Numbered from the stretch's first letter, positions 18,546 to 27,508 are shown. The stretch is 27,832 bases of DNA from Psychrobacter sp. UBA6766 (GCF_002453355.1 NZ_DKGQ01000023.1:1-27832), one strand, 5' to 3'. A program made the numbers and translations. Notes: a model not told the origin generated them from the sequence alone.

Positions 18546-21500
18546 TTAGTTGCTTTGTTTTAACTCAATATTAATACCCAGTGATTTGATTTCTTTGGTC
18601 AATACGTTAAATGATTCAGGCATTCCTGGATCCATGTATTGTTCACCATCGACGATGTTTTTGTACATACGTGTACGGCCTTCAACGTCATCCGACTTCA
18701 CCGTTAGCATCTCTTGCAAGGTATAAGTCGCGCCATATGCTTCTAGGGCCCAAACTTCCATCTCACCGAAGCGCTGGCCACCAAACTGGGCTTTACCACC
18801 GAGCGGCTGTTGTGTCACTAATGAATAAGAACCCGTCGAGCGTGCATGCATCTTGTCATCAACCAAGTGGTTAAGTTTGAGCATATACATATAGCCAACG
18901 GTTACTTTACGGTCAAATTTCTGACCCGTACGACCATCATACAAGGTCTGCTGACCATCGCGGTCCATTCCAGCAAGCTCAAGCAATTCTTTGACTTGAT
19001 ACTCATGAGCACCATCAAATACTGCGGTTCCCATTGGTACACCGTCGCGTAAGTTGTCCGCTAGCGCCATGATATCGTCATCACTTAAGCTATCAAGATC
19101 AACGCTCTCACCACCTACTTTGTTATAGATTTGGTCTAAGAAATCACGCAAATCTTTGATTGCTGCTTGGGCTTTGAGCATACCGTCAATCTTTTCGCCG
19201 AGACCTTTCGCTGCCATGCCTAGATGCGTCTCTAGTACCTGACCGATGTTCATTCGCGATGGTACACCAAGTGGGTTCAAGACGATGTCAACGGTATTAC
19301 CATGTTCATCATAAGGCATGTCTTCAACCGGCATAATGCGCGATACCACACCCTTGTTACCATGACGACCCGCCATTTTATCACCAGGCTGGATACGACG
19401 CTTAACGGCTAGATATACTTTAACGATTTTTTGTACGCCATGCTGTAAGTCATCACCAGCGGTCAATTTGCGTTTTTTCTCTGCAAATTTCACATCGATG
19501 TCTTTTTGCTTATCGACCAAGTAATCAGCGATTTGGGTCAGACGCTCAGAGACTTCTTCTTCAACTGGCTGGATATCCAGCAAGGTTTCAAGGCTCATCT
19601 CTTTCATGTCAGCCAATGCCATGACTGTACCAGCTTTTAGACCAGAACCGCCACTGACTTTTTGACCGTCAAGCAAGCTTGCAATACGGCCACGAGCCGC
19701 TTCTTCAAAGATGCGCAGCTCTTCTTTTAAATCTTTACGATAGCTATCAAGCTGTGATTTTTCAATCGCTTTGGCACGCGCGTCTTTTTCAACGCCATCA
19801 CGGGTAAAGACTTGTACGTCAATGACCGTACCTTTGCTTGATGTTGGAACACGCAATGAGGTGTCTTTCACATCAGCGGCTTTTTCACCAAAGATCGCTC
19901 TGAGCAGCTTCTCTTCTGGGGTCAGTTGCGTCTCACCTTTTGGCGTGACTTTACCAACTAAGATATCACCAGCGTCAACTTCAGCACCGATATAAACGAT
20001 ACCTGCTTCATCAAGGCTTGATAATGCCGCTTCACCAACGTTTGGAATATCGGCAGTAATCTCTTCGGTACCAAGCTTAGTATCACGTGCTACACAGGTT
20101 AATTCTTGGATATGAATAGTGGTGAAACGATCTTCTTTGACCACTTTTTCAGATAACAAAATCGAATCTTCGAAGTTGTAACCATTCCAAGGCATAAAGG
20201 CGATGCGAATGTTCTGACCTAAGGCCAATTCACCAAGGTCGGTTGATGGACCATCAGCTAAGATATCACCAAAGGCAATTTCGTCGCCTTGGTTGACAAT
20301 GATGCGTTGGTTGATACAAGTGTTTTGGTTTGAACGGGTATATTTGATCAAGTTATAAATATCAATACCCGCTTCACCAGCGACCATTTCATCTTCATTG
20401 ACACGAACGACAATACGTGATGCATCAACATCTTCAATCACACCGCCACGCTTGGCAATGACACAAACACCAGAGTCACGCGCTACGTGACGCTCCATTC
20501 CTGTACCAACTAACGGCTTATCAGCACGTAGCGTCGGAACGGCCTGACGTTGCATGTTCGAGCCCATGAGTGCTCGGTTAGCATCGTCATGCTCTAGGAA
20601 TGGAATCAAACCTGCAGCTACTGATACAACCTGACTTGGCGACACATCCATATGCGTCACTTTTTCTGGTGGCATACGTACAAATTCACCATAGCTACGC
20701 ACACTGACCATCTCATCGCTAAGCTCACCTTGCTCATTGACTGGCGAATCAGCCTGTGCAATCACCGTACCGACTTCTTCAATCGCTGATAAATATTCAA
20801 TCTCATCCGTAACCTTACCATCAACCACACGGCGATAAGGCGTTTCTAAGAAACCAAAGCTGTTGGTTTTAGCAAAAGTTGCTAATGAGTTAATCAAGCC
20901 AATGTTTGGACCTTCAGGCGTCTCAATTGGGCAAACACGGCCGTAGTGAGTATCATGAACGTCACGAACTTCAAAGCCTGCACGCTCACGGGTCAAACCA
21001 CCCGGTCCTAATGCTGAAACACGGCGCTTATGCGTGACTTCAGACAATGGATTGTTCTGATCCATGAACTGTGACAACTGGCTTGAACCAAAGAATTCTT
21101 TGACCGCTGCCGCAACAGGTTTTGAGTTAATCAAATCTTGTGGCGACAAGTTATCAGATTCAGCTGATGATAGGCGCTCTTTAACCGCACGCTCAACACG
21201 AACCAGACCTACGCGGAATTGGTTTTCAGCCATCTCACCAACCGAACGAATACGGCGGTTTCCTAAATGATCAATGTCATCGACTTCGCCGCGACCATTA
21301 CGAATTTCAATCAATTCTTTTAGGACGTTAACGATATCTTCATTGGTCAAGACGCTACGAGCGCGCTGAACATCCGCATCGTCAGTATCTTCAAACTCTA
21401 GTCCCAAACGACGATTAAACTTCATTCGACCGACATTTGATAAGTCATAACGGTCCGCATTAAAGAACATGCTTTCAAACAGTTTTTCCGCCGTTTCTAC

Positions 21501-22664
21501 CGTTGGTGGCTCACCTGGACGCATGACTTTATAAATTTCAATCAACGCTTCTTCACGGCTTGACGTGCTATCTGCACGTAGCGTATCGGCGATATAACTG
21601 CCTTGATCGATATCGTTGGTGAACAAAATGCTGAATTCTTTAATAGAATCGCTGGCTTCATACGAGTTTAATTTGACCAATAACTCATGATCAATAAGCG
21701 TATTGGCACGAGCAATCACTTCATCATTAACAATGATGTCTTCTGCTAAAATACGCTCGTATAAGTATTCATCAGGGATAGCGATCTTAGTCATTCCCGC
21801 TTCTTCAAGCTGACGGATACGGCGAGCGTTAATACGCTTGCCCTGCTCGACGATCACATCGCCTTCTGGTGACACGATATCAAATTGCGCCATCTCGCCA
21901 CGCAGACGGTCAGCAACCAGATCAATCTCGAACTGCTCTTCGCCTTTATAGACGTTCACTTTATCAAAGAATAAATCTAAAATCTCACTAGTGCTTAGGC
22001 CTAAGGCACGCAGAATAATAGACGCCAGCAGTTTACGGCGGCGGTCAATACGGGCAAAAACCAAATCTTTGGCATCAAATTCAAAGTCTAACCAAGAACC
22101 ACGGTAAGGAATGATTCGAGCGTTATAAAGCACCTTACCACTTGAGTGTGACTTACCTTTGTCATGGTCAAAGAACACACCAGGAGAACGATGCAGCTGT
22201 GATACGATCACACGTTCAGTACCATTGATAATAAAAGTACCGTTAGCAGTCATCAACGGCATTTCGCCCATATAAACGCTTTGCTCACGGATGTCTTTGA
22301 TTGCTGCTTTGCTGTCTTTATCTTTGCTGTCTTTGTCTTTGATAATCAGACGAATTTTGACACGCATTGGCGCCGCAAAAGTCGAACCACGTAAGATACA
22401 CTCACGCTCATCAAATTCAGGCGTTCCTAGATAATATTCAACAAATTGTAGCTCTGCGTTACCAGAGTGGCTCTCAATAGGGAAAATAGAAGAAAACGCA
22501 GCTTGCAAACCAGTATTCTCACGAGCTTTTGGCTTTTTATGCTCTTGCAAAAATTGCTCATAAGAATCTACTTGGATAGACAGTAAGTATGGAATGTCCA
22601 TCACAGTAGGCAATTCAGCAAAACTTTTGCGAATACGCTTTTTTTCAGTATAAGAATATGCCAT
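18546..22664 (-). CDS. rpoB: RNA polymerase beta subunit
   Basis: Second large RNA polymerase subunit, target of rifampicin. 1372 residues. The rifampicin cluster FGSSQLSQFMDQNN...THKRRVSALGPGG is present. Residues equivalent to E. coli D516, H526, R529 and S531 are D535, H545, R548 and S550, all the sensitive type. The C-terminal H-G-N-K-G and Q-P-L-G-G-K-A-Q-F-G-G motifs are intact. A short Asp/Lys/Ser repeat (D-S-K-D-K-D-S-K, about residues 112-118) lies in the N-terminal beta-lobe region where relatives vary. ATG start with AAGGA six bases upstream. It is separated from rplL by an unusually long 857-nt spacer. Confidence 0.98.
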   Translation of the reverse strand: MAYSYTEKKRIRKSFAELPTVMDIPYLLSIQVDSYEQFLQEHKKPKARENTGLQAAFSSIFPIESHSGNAELQFVEYYLGTPEFDERECILRGSTFAAPMRVKIRLIIKDKDSKDKDSKAAIKDIREQSVYMGEMPLMTANGTFIINGTERVIVSQLHRSPGVFFDHDKGKSHSSGKVLYNARIIPYRGSWLDFEFDAKDLVFARIDRRRKLLASIILRALGLSTSEILDLFFDKVNVYKGEEQFEIDLVADRLRGEMAQFDIVSPEGDVIVEQGKRINARRIRQLEEAGMTKIAIPDEYLYERILAEDIIVNDEVIARANTLIDHELLVKLNSYEASDSIKEFSILFTNDIDQGSYIADTLRADSTSSREEALIEIYKVMRPGEPPTVETAEKLFESMFFNADRYDLSNVGRMKFNRRLGLEFEDTDDADVQRARSVLTNEDIVNVLKELIEIRNGRGEVDDIDHLGNRRIRSVGEMAENQFRVGLVRVERAVKERLSSAESDNLSPQDLINSKPVAAAVKEFFGSSQLSQFMDQNNPLSEVTHKRRVSALGPGGLTRERAGFEVRDVHDTHYGRVCPIETPEGPNIGLINSLATFAKTNSFGFLETPYRRVVDGKVTDEIEYLSAIEEVGTVIAQADSPVNEQGELSDEMVSVRSYGEFVRMPPEKVTHMDVSPSQVVSVAAGLIPFLEHDDANRALMGSNMQRQAVPTLRADKPLVGTGMERHVARDSGVCVIAKRGGVIEDVDASRIVVRVNEDEMVAGEAGIDIYNLIKYTRSNQNTCINQRIIVNQGDEIAFGDILADGPSTDLGELALGQNIRIAFMPWNGYNFEDSILLSEKVVKEDRFTTIHIQELTCVARDTKLGTEEITADIPNVGEAALSSLDEAGIVYIGAEVDAGDILVGKVTPKGETQLTPEEKLLRAIFGEKAADVKDTSLRVPTSSKGTVIDVQVFTRDGVEKDARAKAIEKSQLDSYRKDLKEELRIFEEAARGRIASLLDGQKVSGGSGLKAGTVMALADMKEMSLETLLDIQPVEEEVSERLTQIADYLVDKQKDIDVKFAEKKRKLTAGDDLQHGVQKIVKVYLAVKRRIQPGDKMAGRHGNKGVVSRIMPVEDMPYDEHGNTVDIVLNPLGVPSRMNIGQVLETHLGMAAKGLGEKIDGMLKAQAAIKDLRDFLDQIYNKVGGESVDLDSLSDDDIMALADNLRDGVPMGTAVFDGAHEYQVKELLELAGMDRDGQQTLYDGRTGQKFDRKVTVGYMYMLKLNHLVDDKMHARSTGSYSLVTQQPLGGKAQFGGQRFGEMEVWALEAYGATYTLQEMLTVKSDDVEGRTRMYKNIVDGEQYMDPGMPESFNVLTKEIKSLGINIELKQSN

Positions 22665-23458
22665 CGAGAGTCCTTACAGTAAACGTGGAAACAAATTGAA
22701 AGCGTGGCCGGCTTGCTCAATACTATTTAATATGAATATTATGCAAACTTAGCGACGTAAACGATAATATAAAACGGATATTCATGCTCATCTAATAACT
22801 AACGATTAATTCATACGTATAATGCATGATTAACCCAGCTTATTTAAGCCTAAATCGGCATCTAAGCATGCCTATCTGAGTGCTAACATTGTGAATTTCA
22901 ATGTCCTACACTCGTTAACTCTTCAATGCTGAAGAACAATCACTTATAAGTACTTAAGACCAATGACTGGTATTTAGTTACTATTGATTCTCTTTGTAAA
23001 TTCACTTAAAGTGTTGTTGCTGAGCATCTTTTTAAAAAAACCAATCACTCACTACAATCATAAGTAATATCGTCGCTGATATCTACCGTCTACGAGCTTA
23101 TATACTGACAGTAAAACCTTACCAAATAGCTTATTTAACAGCGTTTAGATTATTAATGATAACTGGGATAACTATAAATCTTAGAAATAGTAATTTTCAG
23201 AAAAAATAATTTTAGAAACTGTAATTTTAAAAATAATGATTTTAAGAACAATAACTTTTAGAATCAGTATAAACTCTAGTGTTAATGGAAAGCATGCAGA
23301 CACAAAAAAATGCCAAACATCGATCGACGTTTAGCCATATTAACTGATTTTAATAACTACTACTAAGTGTGCTTGCATGTATATCGTCTGTCCTTTTGAT
23401 GGGTATCCACCGTGATGTTGCATACGTATGTTGGCAGACACAAAAGGTCAAGCTACGA
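22665..23458 (-). promoter_or_regulatory. Long rpoB leader region
   Basis: About 800 nt with no coding sequence that I can support between the rplL terminator and rpoB. If transcription starts at the TATAAT at 23464-23459, this is a very long 5' leader. Visible elements include hairpins at 22838-22849 (GCTTA/TAAGC) and 22857-22872 (GGCAT/ATGCC), a 10-bp palindrome CATACGTATG at 23421-23430, a second CATACGTAT at 22812-22820, and a degenerate 15-bp tandem array (23183-23274). In E. coli the rplL-rpoB gap is about 320 nt and holds an attenuator and an RNase III site; an analogous role here is an inference. Confidence 0.45.
23183..23274. repeat. Degenerate ~15-bp tandem repeat array
   Basis: Six consecutive imperfect units of 15-16 bp, each approximately AGAAA-NNNTAATTTT, start at 23183, 23199, 23214, 23229, 23244 and 23260. 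The last is the most diverged. The unit is AT-rich and non-coding. It lies in the spacer between rplL and rpoB. Confidence 0.6.
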
Positions 23459-23487
23459 ATTATAGTAAAAAAAAGCTGGCAATGCAA
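23459..23487 (-). promoter_or_regulatory. Candidate rpoBC promoter overlapping the rplL terminator
   Basis: Minus-strand -35 TTGCAT (23487-23482), 17-nt spacer and perfect -10 TATAAT (23464-23459). The -35 and spacer lie inside the terminator hairpin and its T tract. The same TTGCAT/TATAAT pair drives the tRNA-Trp operon at the right end of the window. Confidence 0.4.
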
Positions 23488-23506
23488 GGCATTACCAGCT
23501 TTTTTT
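23467..23506 (-). terminator. Terminator/attenuator after rplL
   Basis: Hairpin with arms 23468-23485 and 23489-23506: seven A-T pairs, GCTGG/CCAGC, one G-T pair (minus strand) and AATGC/GCATT around a 3-nt loop, followed by Ts. It lies 16 nt past the rplL stop. Stronger than the partial attenuator known at this place in E. coli, so rpoBC may depend on read-through, antitermination or its own promoter. Confidence 0.8.
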
Positions 23507-23521
23507 CGTACCGCAGTTAAA

Positions 23522-23896
23522 CTATTTTAGTTCAACAGTTGCACCAGCTTCTTCAAGTTTCTTTTTCAACTCTTCAGCTTCAGCTTTGTTAACGCCTTCT
23601 TTGATTGGAGCTGGAGCGCTTTCAACCAAATCTTTCGCTTCTTTCAGGCCAAGACCAGTCGCTTCACGAACGGCTTTAATAACGCCAACTTTCTTCTCGC
23701 CAAAGCTGGCTAGAACAACGTCAAACTCGTCTTTTTCTTCAGCAGCAGGGCCACCAGCAGCAGCGGCAGCAGGTGCAGCAGCAGCAACAGCAGCAGTTAC
23801 GCCGAATTTTTCTTCCATGTCGCTGATTAACTCAACGATATCCATTACTGACATTTCAGCGATTGCGTTTAACACATCATCTTTAGATAGTGCCAT
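23522..23896 (-). CDS. rplL: 50S ribosomal protein L7/L12
   Basis: Ribosomal stalk protein that recruits and stimulates translational GTPases; forms dimers bound to L10. 124 residues. N-terminal dimerisation domain (about 1-33), a very Ala/Gly/Pro-rich hinge (about 38-53) and the C-terminal domain with the conserved V-G-V-I-K-A-V-R-E and G-L-G-L-K-E-A-K-D-L-V factor-binding helices. ATG with GGAGA upstream. 126 nt downstream of rplJ, same strand. Confidence 0.98.
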   Translation of the reverse strand: MALSKDDVLNAIAEMSVMDIVELISDMEEKFGVTAAVAAAAPAAAAAGGPAAEEKDEFDVVLASFGEKKVGVIKAVREATGLGLKEAKDLVESAPAPIKEGVNKAEAEELKKKLEEAGATVELK

Positions 23897-24022
23897 GAGA
23901 ACTCTCCGTTATCTGATAAAAATTAATTGATTTTACTACCGCTTGGATTGCTTGCCAAAATGTAAAATAGGAATGACAATAAAGTGCAATCAGCGATGTC
24001 AAAGTTACGTTAAAACAAGCAA

Positions 24023-24550
24023 TTAAGCAGCTTCTTTTGCGTCTTTGATTGCCGCTACCGTGCGAACGAACTTGCCAGGAACTGCGTTCATAGTCTGGAC
24101 AAGCTTGGTCACTGGTGCGTTCATAGTAGCCATCAAGATAGAGATTGCTTCGTCGCGAGTTGGTAGCTTCGATACGCGCTCTAGCTCTTCTGGACCATAA
24201 ACTTCACCACCGACTGATACCAATTTGGTCTCTAAAGCATTGTTCTCTTTACTGAACTCGAAAACAACTCGAGCAGCAGATCCCAAATCTTCCATAGAGA
24301 AAGCCAAAAGTAACGGACCAGTCATACGGTCTGACATGCTCTCAAAGTTAGTGCCTTCGAAAGCGCGTTTTGCTAGGGTATTTTTTACCACTTTCAAAAT
24401 CACGCCTTTTTCACGAGCTTGTTCGCGCAGCTTAGTAAGCTTGGCAACACCAATTCCGTGATATTCGGCAGCTACTGCTGAGTAAGCATTAGCAGCAACT
24501 TCAGACACTTCAGCCACAACTTGTTGTTTTTGCTCTAGCGTTAATGCCAT
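24023..24550 (-). CDS. rplJ: 50S ribosomal protein L10
   Basis: Base of the ribosomal stalk; binds 23S rRNA with its N-terminal domain and L7/L12 dimers with its C-terminal helix. 175 residues, a little over the E. coli length of 165. Starts MALTLEQKQ; the rRNA-binding V-K-N-T-L-A-K-R-A motif is present. ATG with AAAGGAG upstream. L10 with L7/L12 represses its own mRNA in the family, and a long structured leader precedes this gene. No anomalies. Confidence 0.98.
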   Translation of the reverse strand: MALTLEQKQQVVAEVSEVAANAYSAVAAEYHGIGVAKLTKLREQAREKGVILKVVKNTLAKRAFEGTNFESMSDRMTGPLLLAFSMEDLGSAARVVFEFSKENNALETKLVSVGGEVYGPEELERVSKLPTRDEAISILMATMNAPVTKLVQTMNAVPGKFVRTVAAIKDAKEAA

Positions 24551-25009
24551 AAGTTGACTCCTTTAATCTTATCAATCGGCTAATCATCTAAAATTTCTAA
24601 AACCGAAGTTTTAAATAGTTTAAATTTTTAGCTAAGATTGACTTGATACGACACGTTATTCGTAAATTCTATAAAAATAAAACTCACTTATAACGACTGA
24701 TTACGGCACCGTTATCAGAATGACATCAAGTAATAGGTTGCCCTATCGGCTCTTATCAACAACTGGGTGGGTCACCGTCTGCGTAGGACAACTAAGATTT
24801 TCATCTGTCGTCGATTAACAAAAGCAGCTCATTGCTACCAATAACAGTTCGAAATAACCATACTCCGAACGTCATAAACAATAGCGTAAACTGCTTTCTA
24901 CCTACGGTCTTAGACAGCGGAGCGTTTGCTACGCTGACCTAATTCTTCAAAAATAGTATGCTCATTATTTAAAATCGTTAAATATTGAGTAATTCTTTAT
25001 GCTATAAAA
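24551..25009 (-). promoter_or_regulatory. rplJ leader, probable L10 autoregulatory RNA
   Basis: 460-nt gap between rplA and rplJ. On the minus strand there is a hairpin at 24942-24910 (TTAG..CAGCG paired with CGCTG..CTAA). A long-range pairing CGTAGG (24906-24901) with CCTACG (24787-24782) would close a domain of about 125 nt. This fits the place and general plan of L10-leader autoregulation, in which L10(L12)4 binds the leader and blocks rplJL translation. A separate promoter for rplJL may lie near rplA but I cannot place it firmly. The role is inferred. Confidence 0.5.
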
Positions 25010-25711
25010 TTATTTAGCAACGCGATATGGAACAGGATCAATCGATAGACCTGGACCCATGGTGCTAGACAAGGTAATTTTCTTAATGAAAGTACCTTTA
25101 GACGTCGCAGGTTTAGCGCGTTTTAAATCAGACAATAACGCCTGTGTGTTTTGCATGATTTGATCGCTAGTAAAGCCAACTTGACCGATAGTAGCATGGA
25201 TAATACCTGCTTTATCAACACGGTACTGTGCTTGACCTGCTTTAGCGTTAGTCACGGCTTCAGCAACGTTTGGCGTTACCGTACCAACTTTTGGGTTAGG
25301 CATTAGGCCGCGTGGACCTAGGATAGTACCTAATTGACCAACCACACGCATCGCGTCCGGAGCAGCAATAACCACATCAAAGTCCATGTTGCCCGCTTTG
25401 ATTTGTTCTGCTAGGTCTTCAAAACCAACGATGTCAGCACCAGCTTCTTTAGCGGCTTCAGCAGCAGCGCCTTGAGCAAATACAGCAATGCGTTTGGTTT
25501 TACCAGTACCAGCAGGTAGATTGGTTGCACCACGAACAACTTGGTCAGATTTACGTGGGTCAACACCCAAGTTCACTGCGATATCGATAGACTCTTTAAA
25601 TTTTAGAGGTGGTAAATCGTTTAGGATTTGAACCGCTTCTTCAATTGTGTACTGTTTTTCGTTATCAATACGGCTATTAATTTCTTTTTGGCGTTTGGTT
25701 AGCTTAGACAT
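25010..25711 (-). CDS. rplA: 50S ribosomal protein L1
   Basis: L1-stalk protein of the 50S subunit that assists release of E-site tRNA and represses its own operon. 233 residues, matching the family length. N-terminal K-L-T-K-R-Q-K and the L-G-P-R-G-L-M-P-N-P-K signature in the middle are present. The start overlaps the rplK stop by one base (TAATG), implying coupled translation. Confidence 0.98.
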   Translation of the reverse strand: MSKLTKRQKEINSRIDNEKQYTIEEAVQILNDLPPLKFKESIDIAVNLGVDPRKSDQVVRGATNLPAGTGKTKRIAVFAQGAAAEAAKEAGADIVGFEDLAEQIKAGNMDFDVVIAAPDAMRVVGQLGTILGPRGLMPNPKVGTVTPNVAEAVTNAKAGQAQYRVDKAGIIHATIGQVGFTSDQIMQNTQALLSDLKRAKPATSKGTFIKKITLSSTMGPGLSIDPVPYRVAK

Positions 25712-26142
25712 TATACACCCTCCACGGTAATACCCATTGAACGAGCGGTACCAGCGATGGTACGGACAGCAGCATCAAGACCAGCAGCAGTTAAGTCTGC
25801 ATCTTTAGTCTTAACGATCTCTTCTAATTGCGCGCGATCAACTTTACCGACTTTAGCGGTATTTGGTGTACCAGAACCTTTAGCGATACCAGCAGCCTTA
25901 CGTAGTAAGTACGCAGCTGGTGGTGACTTCATGATAAAGGTAAAAGACTTATCGCTGTATACAGTGATCTCAGTAGGAATCGGTAGTCCCGGCTCTTGAT
26001 TTGAGGTCGCAGCGTTAAATTCTTTACAGAAAGCCATGATGTTCACGCCTTTTTGACCCAATGCTGGACCAATCGGTGGTGAAGGATTTGCTTTGCCTGC
26101 AGGCACTTGTAGTTTGATGTAACCATCAATCTTCTTAGCCAT
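25711..26142 (-). CDS. rplK: 50S ribosomal protein L11
   Basis: GTPase-centre protein of 50S, needed for RelA activation and target region for thiostrepton-like drugs. 143 residues. N-terminal domain with the P-P-I-G-P-A-L-G-Q loop and C-terminal 23S-binding domain ending G-T-A-R-S-M-G-I. ATG with TAGGAGA upstream. 102 nt after nusG, overlapping rplA by one base. Confidence 0.98.
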   Translation of the reverse strand: MAKKIDGYIKLQVPAGKANPSPPIGPALGQKGVNIMAFCKEFNAATSNQEPGLPIPTEITVYSDKSFTFIMKSPPAAYLLRKAAGIAKGSGTPNTAKVGKVDRAQLEEIVKTKDADLTAAGLDAAVRTIAGTARSMGITVEGV

Positions 26143-26244
26143 GATACTCTCCTAAATGGGTAATAGCGCCAAATCAACGTGGTATGCACCTCATTGACTA
26201 ACGGCTCCCCGGTTGATGAATGCTGTGTTAATTAATACTGGTGT

Positions 26245-26775
26245 TTAGTCTAGTTTTTCAACTTTACTAAACTCAAGCTCAACCTGAGTTGGTCGATTAA
26301 ATACGTTTACCGTCAAATGTAATTTAGACTTCTCGTAATCCACTTTTTCCACCAACCCTTTAAAGTCAGTAAATGGACCATCGATAACCAACAACTCTTC
26401 GCCCGGCTCAAATAAAGTCTTCGGACGTGGATCAGTTTCAGTCTGATTTAAACGGTTTAAAATACGATCCGCTTCTACTTGCGTAATCGGCGCCGGCATC
26501 TCAGGCGTACCGCCGATAAAACCCATAATACGTGGGCAGTCTTTAACGATGTGCCACGTGTTATCGTTCATTTCCATCTGAATCAATACATAGCCTGGAA
26601 AGAACTTACGTTCGCTTTTACGCTTTTTGCCGTCTTTCATTTCGACGACTTCTTCGGTAGGAACCAAGACATCACCGAATGAATCAGCGAATTCACTACG
26701 ATTGATACGATCAGTTAATGAACGTTGTACTTGCTTTTCATATCCTGAAAACGCTTGGACAATATACCAACGCAT
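26245..26775 (-). CDS. nusG: Transcription termination/antitermination factor NusG
   Basis: Binds RNA polymerase at the clamp, suppresses pausing and couples to Rho or to ribosomal S10. 176 residues. The NGN domain begins M-R-W-Y-I-V-Q-A-F-S-G-Y-E; after a linker near residue 115 the KOW domain has G-P-F-T-D-F-x-G and N-V-F-N-R-P-T. ATG with AGGAG six bases upstream. Directly after secE (71-nt gap), the classical operon. Confidence 0.98.
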   Translation of the reverse strand: MRWYIVQAFSGYEKQVQRSLTDRINRSEFADSFGDVLVPTEEVVEMKDGKKRKSERKFFPGYVLIQMEMNDNTWHIVKDCPRIMGFIGGTPEMPAPITQVEADRILNRLNQTETDPRPKTLFEPGEELLVIDGPFTDFKGLVEKVDYEKSKLHLTVNVFNRPTQVELEFSKVEKLD

Positions 26776-26846
26776 ATCACGCTCCTGATCATTAAAGTTA
26801 AGTCGTTATAAGTAAATTCTGGTTCCAATGACACTAATACACGCCA

Positions 26847-27335
26847 TTAACCAATAAAGATACCAACGAACCAATTAAAAAAGTTATCTAATAACCAAAC
26901 CAAAAAACCCACAATAATAATCATAACAATGACTTGCCACGTATACTGGAAGGTTTCATCTTTGCCTGGCCATGTGACTCGGCGCAGCTCAACGGCCGCG
27001 TCTTTTAACAATATTTTAAAAGCGCGACCTTGATGCGTTAATGCCAAGCATACAAAAGCCATGACAACTAGAGCCACGATAATACCAATACGCACCCAAA
27101 CATCATTGGCAGGTTGCCAATAGCCAGGTAAATACTGATTAACTAACGTTGCCCCTATCAAAATTACGGCGGCAAGTAGCCACAAAATCACATCTTTTAC
27201 TGATCCCGTCTTAGCAACTTCAACAGCAGTTGTTTGTTTATTCGCCGAAACGTGATTATTTTTGGACAGCATTCCACCAGCAACTGCCTTGGCATCAGAT
27301 AACTTAGTCTCGAGGTTATCCTGATTATTGCTCAT
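26847..27335 (-). CDS. secE: Preprotein translocase subunit SecE
   Basis: Essential small subunit of the SecYEG channel. 162 residues, longer than the 127 of E. coli because of an N-terminal hydrophilic extension of about 45 residues. Three membrane segments (about 48-66, 81-99, 133-152), with the conserved amphipathic helix E-L-R-R-V-T-W-P before the last, which is the part essential in E. coli. ATG with GTGAG six bases upstream. It lies 51 nt downstream of tRNA-Trp and is probably co-transcribed with it. Confidence 0.97.
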   Translation of the reverse strand: MSNNQDNLETKLSDAKAVAGGMLSKNNHVSANKQTTAVEVAKTGSVKDVILWLLAAVILIGATLVNQYLPGYWQPANDVWVRIGIIVALVVMAFVCLALTHQGRAFKILLKDAAVELRRVTWPGKDETFQYTWQVIVMIIIVGFLVWLLDNFFNWFVGIFIG

Positions 27336-27386
27336 AAAGAACTCACTTCGGAGATGATGGGGTATGACAAAGATGTGATAAGAAGA

Positions 27387-27462
27387 TGGCAGGCGATGTA
27401 GGACTCGAACCTACAACCCTCGGTTTTGGAGACCGATGCTCTACCAATTGAGCCAATCGCCT
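27387..27462 (-). tRNA. trpT: tRNA-Trp (anticodon CCA)
   Basis: 76-nt cloverleaf including an encoded CCA. Acceptor stem AGGCGAT/ATCGCCT, D arm GCTC/GAGC, anticodon stem TCGGT/ACCGA with loop CTCCAAA, and T arm GTAGG/CCTAC with TTCGAGT loop. The place immediately upstream of secE is the same as in E. coli. Confidence 0.97.
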
Positions 27463-27480
27463 ATGGGTGTAAAGGTCAGC

Positions 27481-27508
27481 ATTATACAATATTGAGCATA
27501 GAATGCAA
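27481..27508 (-). promoter_or_regulatory. Promoter of the tRNA-Trp-secE-nusG operon
   Basis: Minus-strand TTGCAT (27508-27503), 16-nt spacer and perfect TATAAT (27486-27481). Transcription would start about 12 nt before the mature tRNA 5' end, which suits a tRNA-leading operon. Confidence 0.6.

Noticed and set aside
21000..21120. Possible rifampicin-resistance changes in rpoB
   Set aside because: The key positions (E. coli D516, H526, R529, S531 equivalents) are all wild type; the nearby I-to-V differences are conservative natural variation.
23395..23420. Minus-strand ACGGTGGATACC resembles the 5' end of 23S rRNA (ACGGTGGATGCC)
   Set aside because: Only about 11 of 12 bases match and neighbouring sequence does not continue the rRNA; likely chance.
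23296..23445. Direct repeat GCAGACACAAAA at 23296-23307 and 23434-23445
   Set aside because: Only two 12-bp copies in AT-rich spacer with no extended similarity; not enough for a separate claim.
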